From Bacillota bacterium (GTDB lineage Bacteria; Bacillota_A; Clostridia; Lachnospirales; Lachnospiraceae), in NCBI GenBank assembly GCA_023443925.1, contig JAEZSL010000314.1:1-59253 (forward strand): 59,253 bases of DNA, read 5' to 3'. Under the pieces are notes generated by a model. It did not search any database. It saw only the letters and a program-made list of their open reading frames with translations, and was not told the origin of the DNA. A program made the position numbers and the translations under genes. Shown one piece after another: positions 24,286 to 34,411 of this stretch (position 1 is the first letter of the stretch; each line of letters starts with the position of its first letter).

Positions 24286-24862
24286 AAACAACATGCAGAC
24301 CAGGAGCTGGCAAACTTCTTTCAATGCGACAAGAGCAGAAAGCGAAAGCGGTGAAATATACATAGAGGGTTACTTTGCTGTTTTCGGGAAAGAAACAGAG
24401 TTATGGCCCGGAGCCTACGAAGAGATAAACGCCGGGGCATTTAATGACACGTTAGGAAACGATATCAGGGCGCTGATAAATCATGACACCACTCTGGTAT
24501 TGGGAAGAAATAAATCAAGCACATTAACACTTGAGATACGATCTTATGGACTGTGGGGAAGAATCAAAATCAATGAAAAAGATTCAGACGCGGTCAATCT
24601 GTATGAAAGAGTCAAAAGAGGGGATGTAGACCAATGCAGTTTTGGATTTAATATTGAAAGTGAGGAAACCGACTGGAGGGAAAACGGGACAGTAAAATGG
24701 ACAATCACAAAAATTGATCTTCACGAGGTTTCAGTATGTACTTTCCCGGCCTACGAAGAAACAGGAGTACAAGCAAGACATAATGAGGTCACACAGCATA
24801 GAGAAAAAATGCTTGAACAGAAAAAACATGATATGAAAGAGAGGTTTAAAAAATGGCATTAA
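24278..24862 (+). CDS. prohead protease, HK97/S78 family
   Basis: 194 aa from the ATG at 24278, overlapping the portal gene by 8 nt. IEGYFAVFG at the start, catalytic His in [13 protein letters not shown] and Ser in QCSFGFNI. It cleaves the capsid scaffold (delta domain) during head maturation. Confidence 0.92.
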   Translation: MNRNNMQTRSWQTSFNATRAESESGEIYIEGYFAVFGKETELWPGAYEEINAGAFNDTLGNDIRALINHDTTLVLGRNKSSTLTLEIRSYGLWGRIKINEKDSDAVNLYERVKRGDVDQCSFGFNIESEETDWRENGTVKWTITKIDLHEVSVCTFPAYEETGVQARHNEVTQHREKMLEQKKHDMKERFKKWH

Positions 24863-26511
24863 GACAATTGGTCATAAGTAAAAAAATTGAGCAGAGGAAA
24901 GCACTTATCGAAGAGCTGAATAATCAGGAAAGTGCATTAAAAGTTAGAGCTGCCGAGGTTGAAAAGTCACTGGATGAAGCCAAGACAGAAGAAGAAATTG
25001 CACTGGTCGAGGAAGAAAATAACAAGCTGGACGAAGAGCAGAAAGAACTTGATGAAAAGAAAAGTAAACTCGAAGGAGAAATATCAGCATTAGAAAATGA
25101 GCTGGAGCAGCTTAACAGTAACAGCCCTAAGGATAATCCGGAAGAAAGAGAAAAAAACAATATAAATCAAATAAGAGAGGGTGGTCCATCAATGAAAAGG
25201 TACAGAGCTTTTAAAAACATGACAAGAACAGAAGTAGAGGCATTAGTATTCAGATCGGAAGTAAAAGACTTCCTTGTAAGAGTCAGAGAATTTATGTCAC
25301 AGCAGAGAGGTGTTACCGGAGCAGAACTGCTTATCCCAGATGTTATGCTTGATATGCTAAGAGATAACATTTCAGAGTACTCTAAATTAATCACCAGAGT
25401 AAATTATAAACCGGTAAAAGGACAGGCGCGCCAGAATATTACAGGAACCGTTCCAGAGGCCGTATGGACAGAAATGCTTGGAACATTAAATGAGTTGGAA
25501 ATTAGCTTTAACCAGGTAGAGGTTGATGGATACATGGTAGGCGGATTTGTTATTATTCCAAATTCAACCATGCAGGATTCCGATATTGCCCTGGCGAATG
25601 AAGTGTTAATGCAGATTGGAAAAGCAATCGGTAAAGCGCTGGACAAAGCAATCCTATATGGAATCGGAGTTAAACAGCCGCTTGGCATTGTTACAAGGTT
25701 AGCTCAGACAACTAAACCGCTTTCCTATCCTGCAAATGCCCCGGAATGGAAAGACTTACACACAACTCATGTTACAAAAGTTAATACAACCGGATCGGCA
25801 TTAGTAGCCAGCGTTATTACAGCCTTTGCATTATGTAAAAATGACTTTTCTGACGGAAATAAATTTTTTGCTATGAACACAATTACATATGCACATTTAA
25901 TCAGTCAGTTGCTTGCTTTTAATGCAGCAGGAGCGCTTGTAACGGGTATGAATAATCAAATGCCAATTATCGGAGGCGATATCGTATTACTTGACTTCAT
26001 ACCGAATTACGATATTATCGGCGGTTATGGTGATTTATACATACTTGCTGAAAGAGAAGGAACCGTACTTGCCTCTTCTGAACATGTTAAATTTATTCAG
26101 AATCAGACAGCATTCAAAGGACTTGCAAGGTACGACGGCCTGCCTGTTATTGCGGAGGGATTTTTCATGATTAATATTAACAATTTGAATGCTACAACGA
26201 CGGCTACTTTCGAATTTGATTACGCAAACACAGATCTTGGAGCTTTAGGAATTACATCAATCGCAGGAACAGCAACCGGAGATACTAAGATCACAGTAAC
26301 CGGCCTGGAATCCTCTGGAACTACATTAGGATACAAGATAGCAGGAAAGGCAGCGGCGATATCATGTGGTGATCCAAAGACAGGATATACTGCATTTACT
26401 AATGGAGCAGACATTTCAGCAGCAACCGGTAAAATTATAACCGTTGTTGAGTTTGATGCAGACGAAAGAGCTATAAAAGTCGGCAGTGTCCAGGTAGTTG
26501 CGAAAGCATAA
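24853..26511 (+). CDS. major capsid protein, HK97 fold, with C-terminal extra domain
   Basis: 552 aa. Residues 1-105 are a long acidic coiled coil, the delta/scaffold domain the protease removes. Residues ~115-430 carry the HK97 fold (GAELLIPDVMLDML, VGGFVIIPNSTM, ALDKAILYGIGVKQPLGIV). After the end of the usual fold there are ~95 residues of Thr/Gly-rich beta structure, likely an Ig-like surface decoration. Overlaps the protease by 10 nt. Confidence 0.93.
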   Translation: MALRQLVISKKIEQRKALIEELNNQESALKVRAAEVEKSLDEAKTEEEIALVEEENNKLDEEQKELDEKKSKLEGEISALENELEQLNSNSPKDNPEEREKNNINQIREGGPSMKRYRAFKNMTRTEVEALVFRSEVKDFLVRVREFMSQQRGVTGAELLIPDVMLDMLRDNISEYSKLITRVNYKPVKGQARQNITGTVPEAVWTEMLGTLNELEISFNQVEVDGYMVGGFVIIPNSTMQDSDIALANEVLMQIGKAIGKALDKAILYGIGVKQPLGIVTRLAQTTKPLSYPANAPEWKDLHTTHVTKVNTTGSALVASVITAFALCKNDFSDGNKFFAMNTITYAHLISQLLAFNAAGALVTGMNNQMPIIGGDIVLLDFIPNYDIIGGYGDLYILAEREGTVLASSEHVKFIQNQTAFKGLARYDGLPVIAEGFFMININNLNATTTATFEFDYANTDLGALGITSIAGTATGDTKITVTGLESSGTTLGYKIAGKAAAISCGDPKTGYTAFTNGADISAATGKIITVVEFDADERAIKVGSVQVVAKA

Positions 26512-26521
26512 TTAAATGATA

Positions 26522-26551
26522 ATGGCCTATGGGAAAACTCTCATAGGCCAT
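26522..26551 (+). terminator. hairpin after the capsid gene
   Basis: ATGGCCTATG/CATAGGCCAT, a 10-bp perfect stem with a 10-nt loop, not followed by a T run. It may stabilise the capsid mRNA 3' end or act as a partial terminator to keep capsid expression above that of the connector genes. Confidence 0.55.
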
Positions 26552-26570
26552 ATAAAAAGGAGTGATATGG

Positions 26571-26852
26571 ATGGACATATCAATCGTTTTACAATTAGTG
26601 AAGGAAACGAAAGGTATCAGAAGCAGTAATGCAAGGGACACCTATATATCAGCTATAATAAATGGCGTAATACAGGAACTCACAGAAGAAAAAGGAATTG
26701 GGATAAATTTAGAAAATGCAAATCATTTATTATTTGTAACTGATTATGCCTCTTGGAGATACGATCATTCAAAGGAACCGTTGCCGAGAGATTTGCAGTT
26801 TAGGTTACATAATATGATAATACACTCACATGGGGGTGGCTCAAATGAATGA
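26571..26852 (+). CDS. head-tail connector (gp6-like), 93 aa
   Basis: Start at 26571 with AAGGAG 8 nt upstream. Helical protein with EKGIGINLENANHLLFVTDYA and the C-terminal SWRYDHSKEPLPRDLQFRLH motif typical of phage DNA-packaging connector proteins. First gene after the capsid, as expected. Confidence 0.82.
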   Translation: MDISIVLQLVKETKGIRSSNARDTYISAIINGVIQELTEEKGIGINLENANHLLFVTDYASWRYDHSKEPLPRDLQFRLHNMIIHSHGGGSNE

Positions 26853-27156
26853 TGTAGAAGCTAAATTAATGTGGGACACCTCAACGGATGAAGGCGTTAA
26901 ACGTAATTCTGTTGACGTATTTGTATCTGATGAATCGGTAAAAAGAAGTGAATTCTATGCATCATATCAAAGCGGAGTAAATTCTGTATGTGTCTTTTTA
27001 ATAAATAAGTATGATTTTGAGCTGTCAAAACATATAGAGAAAGACACAAATCGACCGTTATACGCAACGAGTGTAATGGTAGAAGATGCCGTTTATAATA
27101 TCATTCGGACTTTTAAGAAAAAAGATAACGAAGACATTGAAATGATATGCACTTAA
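26845..27156 (+). CDS. head closure/stopper protein, 103 aa
   Basis: Start at 26845 with GGGGGTGG upstream; overlaps the connector gene by 8 nt. SVDVFVSDESVKRSEFYASY resembles short head-tail stopper proteins. Identified mainly by length and position. Confidence 0.68.
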   Translation: MNDVEAKLMWDTSTDEGVKRNSVDVFVSDESVKRSEFYASYQSGVNSVCVFLINKYDFELSKHIEKDTNRPLYATSVMVEDAVYNIIRTFKKKDNEDIEMICT

Positions 27157-27165
27157 GGAGGCCAC

Positions 27166-27564
27166 ATGAAAGTAAATTTAGAATACCAATCGGCCTTAGA
27201 TTTTTTTGGAAAAGAACTAAATGACATTAAAGAAAGCATGTACTCTCAGCGTAGGAATATTATTAGAGACTGTGCCAAGGTTACAAAGGCAGCAGTAATA
27301 AAAAATATGCCGGTATCCGATGTTGATAAACCATTATATAAGCACATGAAAGATGATGTAAAAGTCACAATCAAGGATGATCAGGAAGGTGAAATAGTAG
27401 CCATAATCGGAGGCGGTAAAGATACGGCCTATAAATGGCACCTGGTAGACAATGGAACCACGGATACACCGGCAGCTCACTTTACCGACAAATCACTAAA
27501 AGATACCGAAGGAGATCACGATGCCATAATGAGCAATGCTATATTTAAGGCGGTGGACAGATAA
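27166..27564 (+). CDS. HK97 gp10-like tail protein, 132 aa
   Basis: AAGGAGG upstream. Helical start, then the conserved DTAYKWHLVDNGTTDTPAAHF block characteristic of gp10-like proteins, which join head to tail. One-base overlap with the next gene. Confidence 0.85.
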   Translation: MKVNLEYQSALDFFGKELNDIKESMYSQRRNIIRDCAKVTKAAVIKNMPVSDVDKPLYKHMKDDVKVTIKDDQEGEIVAIIGGGKDTAYKWHLVDNGTTDTPAAHFTDKSLKDTEGDHDAIMSNAIFKAVDR

Positions 27565-27914
27565 TGGAAGAAAGAATACAAGCAATTTTAGAAGCAGCCA
27601 CAACATTACGGCCCATCATTCTGGACGAAGGACAGGCAAAAGATAACTTCCCGTGTATTACGTTCCATTTTTACAATGAGGAAGGGGCCGTATTTGGGGC
27701 AGGAAAGGCGAAAATCGAAAAGGCAAGTTGTCAGATTGATTTCTGGTACAAAGTTACAACGGAAGAGGTAAAACAGGCTGTAAAGGACATAAAACAGGCC
27801 ATCATTAATATTTCAACCTTTACATATCCCAAAAAAGACGGAAATTTCGAGGCAGACAAAAAAATACACCACACATATATAACATTTGATTTAATTAAGA
27901 AAGGCGGGGAATAA
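27564..27914 (+). CDS. tail completion/terminator protein, 116 aa
   Basis: MEERIQAILEAATTLRPI opening and a beta-rich middle with FWYKVTTEEVKQAVKDIKQ match tail terminator proteins by pattern and by position between gp10-like and major tail genes. Confidence 0.72.
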   Translation: MEERIQAILEAATTLRPIILDEGQAKDNFPCITFHFYNEEGAVFGAGKAKIEKASCQIDFWYKVTTEEVKQAVKDIKQAIINISTFTYPKKDGNFEADKKIHHTYITFDLIKKGGE

Positions 27915-27915
27915 A

Positions 27916-28527
27916 ATGCCAGAAAGCGTAAAAACAGTTAGATTCAACGTATCCAAATTAGTTTTTGCAATTATTACCCAGGACACAGCAACCGGATACA
28001 TTCATAAGGCGGTTAGAAAATTAGGGGAACCGATGCAAGTACAGCTCACCTATACCTTAGCAACCGGAACCGTATACGGGGCAGGGGTAAAGCAATTTAC
28101 AAAAACAAAAGTAACAGGGGCAGCACTCCAACTCGACATAAATAAAGTCCCGATCGAAATCAGAGCAGAAATATACGGCAATAAATACGAAAACGGAGTT
28201 CGTTCCGTAAATAAAAACGATCAGGCGAAAATGATTGCAGTAGGTTACGAAGTAGAGGCAATGTCAGATAATGAAGACAAAAGGGAAATGGATTGGCTCT
28301 TTAAAGGAAAGGCCCAACCATTCGGAAAAACAACCCAACAGACTACGGATAATATCAATGCTTCTACGGACACAATGACGATTGATTTCGTTCCGAGAGA
28401 TTTTGACGGAGATATTCATAAAGATGCCGATACAGCGAACCCAGACTTCACCGAAGAGGCGGCAGAAACATTTCTTAACACTGTCCCTGGTGGAACACTC
28501 TACACCGAGCCAGGAGGTGGGCAATAA
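27916..28527 (+). CDS. major tail (tube) protein, phi13-like
   Basis: 203 aa beta-rich protein (KTVRFNVSKLVFAI; later VRSVNKNDQAKMIAVGYEVE and PFGKTTQQTTDN) with a Gly-rich end PGGTLYTEPGGGQ. Position before the tail chaperone and tape measure fixes the role as the tail tube subunit. Confidence 0.88.
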   Translation: MPESVKTVRFNVSKLVFAIITQDTATGYIHKAVRKLGEPMQVQLTYTLATGTVYGAGVKQFTKTKVTGAALQLDINKVPIEIRAEIYGNKYENGVRSVNKNDQAKMIAVGYEVEAMSDNEDKREMDWLFKGKAQPFGKTTQQTTDNINASTDTMTIDFVPRDFDGDIHKDADTANPDFTEEAAETFLNTVPGGTLYTEPGGGQ

Positions 28528-28889
28528 TGAAAAAGAATTTTAATGTAGAAGAAGCAACAGAAATAACCCTAAGTTTTAATGATGGAAAAAGCCTTAACTT
28601 GATATTTAATGTTAAGGCTTTATTGCATTTAAATGATAAAGGAATCGGAGGAATGAAAGGACTAATCAATCTCAATGTTCCGGAATGTTGCGCGAAAATA
28701 ATCTATTTAACGGCAAAGGCAGCAGGAGAAGATATAACACTCGCCAAGTCAAGGGCGGTGGTTAGTAATATGAAACCTACACTAGTTTCAGAGATTGTAA
28801 AAGAGTGGCAGGAAAGCTATGTTGGCACCATAGACGATGAAACACAAAAAAAAACATTGGAACAGATAATAACGAAATTGGCGAAATAG
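28527..28889 (+). CDS. tail assembly chaperone G, 120 aa
   Basis: Starts one base into the stop of the tail tube gene (ATGA-type overlap). Helical protein (KSLNLIFNVKALLHLNDK). It ends ITKLAK at 28889. A slippery run of nine A near the end allows some ribosomes to shift by -1 and read on, giving the longer GT product. Coats the tape measure during tail assembly. Confidence 0.85.
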   Translation: MKKNFNVEEATEITLSFNDGKSLNLIFNVKALLHLNDKGIGGMKGLINLNVPECCAKIIYLTAKAAGEDITLAKSRAVVSNMKPTLVSEIVKEWQESYVGTIDDETQKKTLEQIITKLAK

Positions 28890-29122
28890 AAGATCCAGAC
28901 CTTGACTTTCTGTTTTATATTTATTGCATTGAAATGAATCGAAATGAAAATGAATTGTGGAATAGCAGATTAACCAAAGTTTTAAAAATGGTTGATATGT
29001 ACTCAGACAGAAAAATGCTTGAAGCATCGGCAATTAATAACAAAGATTACGATTCAAAATATTTCAAAAGAAAATCAGAAGTCAAAACAATAAAAAGCTT
29101 AAAGGAAATTGAGGGGTGGTAA
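28527..29122 (+). CDS. tail assembly chaperone GT, programmed -1 frameshift product
   Basis: The heptamer A-AAA-AAA at 28847-28853 sits in phase for a -1 slip (codons CAA AAA AAA ACA in the zero frame). After the slip the frame reads NIGTDNNEIGEIEDPDLDF and continues through MNRNENELWNSRLTKVLKM to the stop at 29120-29122, about 198 aa in total. The GT arrangement and its place directly before the tape measure are standard for long-tailed phages. Confidence 0.82.
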
Positions 29123-29123
29123 T

Positions 29124-31214
29124 TTGAGCAATAAAAAAAATATAGTTCTAGGATTAGATTATTCCAATTTTGACGGGGGCATCACAGAAGTTAACCGTAA
29201 AATGGGATTACTCGATCAGGAATTTAAACTCGCCTCAGAAATGGCTAAAAGATATGGTGATGAAACTGACCAATTGACATTGAAACAGGATCAACTTACC
29301 CAAAAGATTAATTTGCAAAATATAAAACTGGAAGAAGCGAAAAAGAAATACGATGCAGTAGCCTCTTCCAACGACAGGACTAATAAAAAACTTGATGATG
29401 CAGACAAAGCCTTATTAAAAGAGAGAATTACTCTTGAAAAATTAAATAATGAATTGGATGCAAACAAAGAAAGACTTGATAAAATCGCACTTTCAGACGC
29501 AGATCGTAAAATGGCAATATTAGAACAGGAATTCAACCTTGCTACAGAAAAGGCTAAAGCGTTTGGCAATGAGTCAGACCGATTGACGCTTAAGAGTAAT
29601 CTGTTGAGTGAGAAAATTACGATACAGGCACAGAAAGTTCAGACCACAAAAGCGGCCTATGACGCAGCCAGGGAAAGTGGAAATTTAAATGAAAAGCAGC
29701 TTGATGAATTATACAGTACTTATCTTCAAAATGAAACAGCCTTACAGAGCTTGAATAACGAACTGAATGAAAATAAGAATAAAACAGCAGAAAGTGAAAG
29801 CACAACAAGGAGCTTCGGCGATACAATAAGAAGCCTAGCTAGTTCCTTAGGAATAGACGTTAATCCGGCAGTAGAAGCCCTGGCGAGTAAATTTGACGGA
29901 ATAAGCGAAGCGGCGGGAATGGCAGTGCTAGCAATCGGAACTACTATAACAACGCTCGGAAAATTCACCTTAAGTACCGCAGAAACCGCAGGGAAAATAG
30001 ATGAATTAGCACACAAAACAGGATTGACAACAGATACCATTCAGGAATTTAACTACGCAGCAGAATACCTTGAAATATCAGCAGAGGACATAGGGAACTC
30101 CATTGCGAAAATGACAAGAAATATGGATACTGCACGAAAAGGGACTGGAGATGCAGCAGATGCATTCAGAGAATTGCATGTGAGAATTACAGAAAACGGA
30201 AACCAATTAAGAGATAGCGAAGCGGTTTTTCTTGATACTATTGATGCTCTTGGAAAGGTAAGAAATGAAACGGAAAAGGATGCCTTGTCAATGGCTATAT
30301 TTGGACGATCAGCAATGGACTTAAATAATTTGATTCTGGAGGGGAGCAAAGGAATTAAAAATTACGCAAAACAAGCCCATGAAGCAGGATATGTTATGGA
30401 TAACGAAACTATAGTATCATTTAACAATATGGACGATGCAATGACCGCAATGAACAAAAAATTTGAAGCAGTTGAAATGAAATTGGGAAAAGGATTATTG
30501 CCAGTGTTTGAAACGTTCGCAGAAATTGTTGAATCAATACCAGCGCCCGTATTAGCTGGAATGTTTGTATTTGGAGCTTTAGCAACGGTAATTTTAACCG
30601 TATCATTTGCAATGTCAGCTATGAAAATAGCGGCTATATCATCAGCCGCAGCAAATGGATTATTATCAGCATCGAATACGGCGGTCGCAACAACAGGAGC
30701 CGCGGCAACCGCAGGAATGGCCCCATTATTACTTACTTTATTAGCGGTAGCCGCGGTAATTGCTGTAGTTGTGGCTGGAACAACAGCAATGAAAGACACT
30801 ATGTCATCGGTTGAAGGTACAATAAGTGATATTACTAATAGTACAAGTAAAATGTTAGGTAATGCACAGGGAGTCAATAACACTGTAAACATTGTAAGAA
30901 AAAGATCATCCGAATACGGGAATATTTACTATGCACCTGATTATAGTAACATCACATCTTCGAGGGGGTTTGCAGGAGGAACAGACGATTATCCAGGTGG
31001 AGAAGCATGGGCAGGAGAAGCTGGGCCGGAAAGAATAAGACTCCCTAAAGGATCACAGATTTTAAGCAACGAAGACAGTAAAAATTTATACGGAGATACT
31101 TATAACTTTAACTTAACAGTAAAAGCAGAAGATATAAACGAATTACAAAAATTTATGAATGTATTAAATGGGTTAAAACAGTCCTCGAGACAGGGTAAAT
31201 TGAAACTGGGGTGA
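29124..31214 (+). CDS. tail tape measure protein, 696 aa
   Basis: TTG start at 29124 with GGGGTGG upstream. Residues ~1-240 are coiled coil containing two long related repeats (LDQEFKLASEMAKRYGDETD and LEQEFNLATEKAKAFGNESD), residues ~270-300 and ~460-560 hold hydrophobic segments, and a Gly-rich TDDYPGGEAWAGEAGPERIR block precedes the C-terminus, as in many Gram-positive tape measures. Short, so the tail should be roughly 100 nm (inference). Confidence 0.92.
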   Translation: MSNKKNIVLGLDYSNFDGGITEVNRKMGLLDQEFKLASEMAKRYGDETDQLTLKQDQLTQKINLQNIKLEEAKKKYDAVASSNDRTNKKLDDADKALLKERITLEKLNNELDANKERLDKIALSDADRKMAILEQEFNLATEKAKAFGNESDRLTLKSNLLSEKITIQAQKVQTTKAAYDAARESGNLNEKQLDELYSTYLQNETALQSLNNELNENKNKTAESESTTRSFGDTIRSLASSLGIDVNPAVEALASKFDGISEAAGMAVLAIGTTITTLGKFTLSTAETAGKIDELAHKTGLTTDTIQEFNYAAEYLEISAEDIGNSIAKMTRNMDTARKGTGDAADAFRELHVRITENGNQLRDSEAVFLDTIDALGKVRNETEKDALSMAIFGRSAMDLNNLILEGSKGIKNYAKQAHEAGYVMDNETIVSFNNMDDAMTAMNKKFEAVEMKLGKGLLPVFETFAEIVESIPAPVLAGMFVFGALATVILTVSFAMSAMKIAAISSAAANGLLSASNTAVATTGAAATAGMAPLLLTLLAVAAVIAVVVAGTTAMKDTMSSVEGTISDITNSTSKMLGNAQGVNNTVNIVRKRSSEYGNIYYAPDYSNITSSRGFAGGTDDYPGGEAWAGEAGPERIRLPKGSQILSNEDSKNLYGDTYNFNLTVKAEDINELQKFMNVLNGLKQSSRQGKLKLG

Positions 31215-31218
31215 TTAA

Positions 31219-33303
31219 ATGGCAAATTATAACGCAACACTAAATTGCATAGCTGATACATACTTAATATCTACAGGCCCGTTAAATAATTACGGGTCTG
31301 CTTCTGTTATCCGGATAGGAGGCATTAATCACACTCTTTATTCCGTTTTGGCTTTCGACACATCATCCATACCGGCAGATAAAGAAATTTACGGCATAGA
31401 CATGTACTTGAGGGTAACCGGCTTTGTATCAGAATCACCTACAGCAGACGGGAGAGAATACAGTGAAAGCCTACCTTACGTTGTAAAAGCCCGTCGCCTA
31501 TATGCGCATACATACAATGAGATTGAGAGCAATTTAACCTTTAACAAGGTGTACAATGATAACGAAGCAGAGAACTTAATTAAAACCAATAACGGATTAA
31601 ATGATTCCGAGTTAAACATATCCGCAATGTCGGGTCAATATGTATCGCTGCCCATAAATGACATACAGCGCACCGATGATAATAAAATAATAGTCGGAAT
31701 GAGGCTTAATACTTTATATACAAGCGGTAGCCAAAAGATGCAGCTATGCTATGTCAATATATCAAGCCGACAGGGAGCATATACCCCATACATTGTTGTA
31801 TATTACAGAGACCCAGCGCCTGCCGCACCTACTGATTTAGTACCCAATGCCACCACCAGGAACAGAGCCGGAGGAATAACGCTGTCATGGCAAAATACAA
31901 GCCCTCAGACGGCCTTTACGTTACAATATTCCATTAATGATTTTGCAAGCTCAACAACAGTTGCAGGAGGGGCAGGGACAGGAGGGGAAGCGAATACTTA
32001 TACAATCCCCGCAAACACATTTTCAAGCGGGGTTACCGTAAAATGGCGCGTAAGAATCACCGATAATTTAAATTCACAGTCCGACTGGTCAACGATAGCC
32101 AGTTTTGCAATAGGCGCCACATTACCCTCCACACCGGCCCCGGTAAGCCCGGTGGACACAACGGTTAATTCGGGGGATGTTACATTTTTTCGATGGAGAT
32201 TTGTGGATTCATACGGCTACTCTCAATCAAAATTTGACCTACAATACAAAAAATCAGGGGAAACCGAAATAAGCGTAACCGTGACCACAACCGCATTAAG
32301 TTATTCAATTCCTGCAAACACCATTAGCGGCGGTAATCACTTATGGAGAGTGCGTTGCTATAATCAATTTAACGAGGTTTCACCCTGGACTGACTGGCAA
32401 AGCTTTTATTCAATCGGAAAACCAGAAACACCCATAATAACCGCTATATCCAATAACATGCATCCTATTATAACCTGGCAGAGCGCGGAAAGAGATTTAT
32501 TCCGGATAAAGATTTATTCCGGAGCAAATATAATATATGACAGTGACGAACAGGCAATAATTGAACTTACGCAATTTACAATCCCTATTTTTATTGATAA
32601 TGGAACTTATAAAGCCGGATTACAGATTAGTAATGTGTATGGCTTATGGAGTACCGAAGCTTTTTTAAACTTTACGATATCCACCACAAAACCAAATAAA
32701 CCCGTGGTTTACGGCAACGGTACGGAAGAATTTACGGCGGTCTTAATCATTGAATCCCAGACAGCCACAAATTTAATATACCGTAAAAGCAATAAAGATT
32801 CTGGCTATCAATTAATAGCAACCATTACCGGTAATACATATACCGATTACCTCGCGAGCCATGGACAGAATTCGTACTTTATTAGAGCGATAACCGGATC
32901 GGGATTCCGGGACAGTGACATAATTAATGTCAATTTGGAGTTTTACGGTATTGTTCTTAATTGCATTGACGATTACTCGAACCGTATAAATTTGTGGAAA
33001 ACACTGAATGCGGATAAGCGTAAAAATATCACCTTGGGCAAAGATCAATTTTTAATCCATTGTAATGGTAGGAAATATCCTATCACCCAAAGCACAGATT
33101 TTAAAGATCATGCTGAAAGCCATGAGTATGCGATTACATATGAAGAGTATGACAAGGTGTATGAACTCTTTAATTGTAATGAGCTTATGTACCGCAACGA
33201 TCAGGGTTATCGCTTTCCCGTGCAGATATCCGCGCCCAACATAGCGGATAATGAGCTTAATATGTTTATAGTCACATTTACAATTACCAGACTGGAGGAA
33301 TAA
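31219..33303 (+). CDS. distal tail / tail-tip protein with DNRLRE-like and FN3-like domains
   Basis: 694 aa. Residues 1-200 begin ADTYLISTGPLNNYGSASVIR, as in DNRLRE beta-sandwich domains of secreted proteins. At least three fibronectin-type repeats follow (APTDLVPNATTRNRAGGITL, APVSPVDTTVNSGDVTFFRW, ETPIITAISNNMHPIITW). The last ~150 residues resemble a distal tail protein core. The added sugar- or surface-binding type domains suggest a first contact role with the cell wall. Confidence 0.75.
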   Translation: MANYNATLNCIADTYLISTGPLNNYGSASVIRIGGINHTLYSVLAFDTSSIPADKEIYGIDMYLRVTGFVSESPTADGREYSESLPYVVKARRLYAHTYNEIESNLTFNKVYNDNEAENLIKTNNGLNDSELNISAMSGQYVSLPINDIQRTDDNKIIVGMRLNTLYTSGSQKMQLCYVNISSRQGAYTPYIVVYYRDPAPAAPTDLVPNATTRNRAGGITLSWQNTSPQTAFTLQYSINDFASSTTVAGGAGTGGEANTYTIPANTFSSGVTVKWRVRITDNLNSQSDWSTIASFAIGATLPSTPAPVSPVDTTVNSGDVTFFRWRFVDSYGYSQSKFDLQYKKSGETEISVTVTTTALSYSIPANTISGGNHLWRVRCYNQFNEVSPWTDWQSFYSIGKPETPIITAISNNMHPIITWQSAERDLFRIKIYSGANIIYDSDEQAIIELTQFTIPIFIDNGTYKAGLQISNVYGLWSTEAFLNFTISTTKPNKPVVYGNGTEEFTAVLIIESQTATNLIYRKSNKDSGYQLIATITGNTYTDYLASHGQNSYFIRAITGSGFRDSDIINVNLEFYGIVLNCIDDYSNRINLWKTLNADKRKNITLGKDQFLIHCNGRKYPITQSTDFKDHAESHEYAITYEEYDKVYELFNCNELMYRNDQGYRFPVQISAPNIADNELNMFIVTFTITRLEE

Positions 33304-33304
33304 C

Positions 33305-34411
33305 ATGCAGGGACTTTCACAGCTTAATTACACTGAGACACAAGTTAAAAAGGCCCTGCACTCCAACAGGGCCATAAAATGGGAATATGACCTATTAGAT
33401 AAGTATAATAAAAAAATCGGCTCACTTAGCGATATAACAAGTTCCTACGGATTTAATGCAGAGACTGAGATAAAGGGGACGGCACGTTTTAACCTAAACG
33501 AAAAAGAGACGAAGGACATAGATTTTTTTTCCGAAAGAATTAAACCTAAATTTTGCCTAAGAATCGGTGCAGACTGGCTAAAGTGGGAACAGGGAATTTA
33601 TTTGTTAAACTCACCAAGCAGAACCGAAGAAAAAGCAAGTATTTACCGTGATATTGAAGCTTATGACGGAGGGGTTATTTTGCGGGAAGATCGAGTGGAT
33701 AACCGGTATTTAATTTCAAAAGGAACCTTGTATACGGTTGCAGTACGGAGCCTGATATTAAGCACAGGAATAAAAGATATCAGTATCCAGGAGTCAGACT
33801 TGGAATTAAGCGTAGACAAGGAATATGCTATCGGCACAAGCAAATTAGAGATCATAAACGATTTGCTAAATTCCATTAACTATAACTCGGTATGGTTTAA
33901 TTATCACGGCACTTGCATGGTAACAAAGTATATACCGGGAAAAGATAGAAACTACGAATACATATACGAAACAAATGAGGATAGCATTATATATCCTGGC
34001 GCGTCTGAAATACTGGACACATTTAATATACCAAATAAATTTGTTCGTTATGTTGAAAATCCGGAATCAAATTATTTAATCTCGACACTGGTTAACGATC
34101 AGGCCAGTAATAAATTATCCGTAGTCAGCCGGGGAAGAACCATAACTGATATACAGTCGGTGACCGACATTGCAGACCAAAGCACCCTAAACGATTACGT
34201 TCGCAAAGTTGCCGAGCAGAAAAGCCTTGTATATGGAGGGTTTCAATTTGAAACGCTACCCGTACCGCACCATACATATTTAGATTGCCTCCTATTAAAA
34301 AGCAAAACATTAGAGGTAACCGAAAAAGTAATAGAAACTGCCTGGAGCATTGAAGCGTACGGGAATGGCTCTATGTCGCATACAGTTAAGAAGGTGATTG
34401 AACTATGGTAA
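33305..34411 (+). CDS. tail hub-type protein (DUF5048-like), 368 aa
   Basis: Begins one base after the previous stop. N-terminal AIKWEYDLLDKYNKKIGSLS and a central KLEIINDLLNSINYNSVWFN block match prophage tail proteins that form the baseplate hub (gp44-like). No peptidase domain is seen, so wall degradation may be done elsewhere. Confidence 0.75.
   Translation: MQGLSQLNYTETQVKKALHSNRAIKWEYDLLDKYNKKIGSLSDITSSYGFNAETEIKGTARFNLNEKETKDIDFFSERIKPKFCLRIGADWLKWEQGIYLLNSPSRTEEKASIYRDIEAYDGGVILREDRVDNRYLISKGTLYTVAVRSLILSTGIKDISIQESDLELSVDKEYAIGTSKLEIINDLLNSINYNSVWFNYHGTCMVTKYIPGKDRNYEYIYETNEDSIIYPGASEILDTFNIPNKFVRYVENPESNYLISTLVNDQASNKLSVVSRGRTITDIQSVTDIADQSTLNDYVRKVAEQKSLVYGGFQFETLPVPHHTYLDCLLLKSKTLEVTEKVIETAWSIEAYGNGSMSHTVKKVIELW

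Noticed and set aside
30362..30892. 176-codon minus-strand frame
   Set aside because: Antisense of the Ala-rich part of the tape measure gene; composition artefact.
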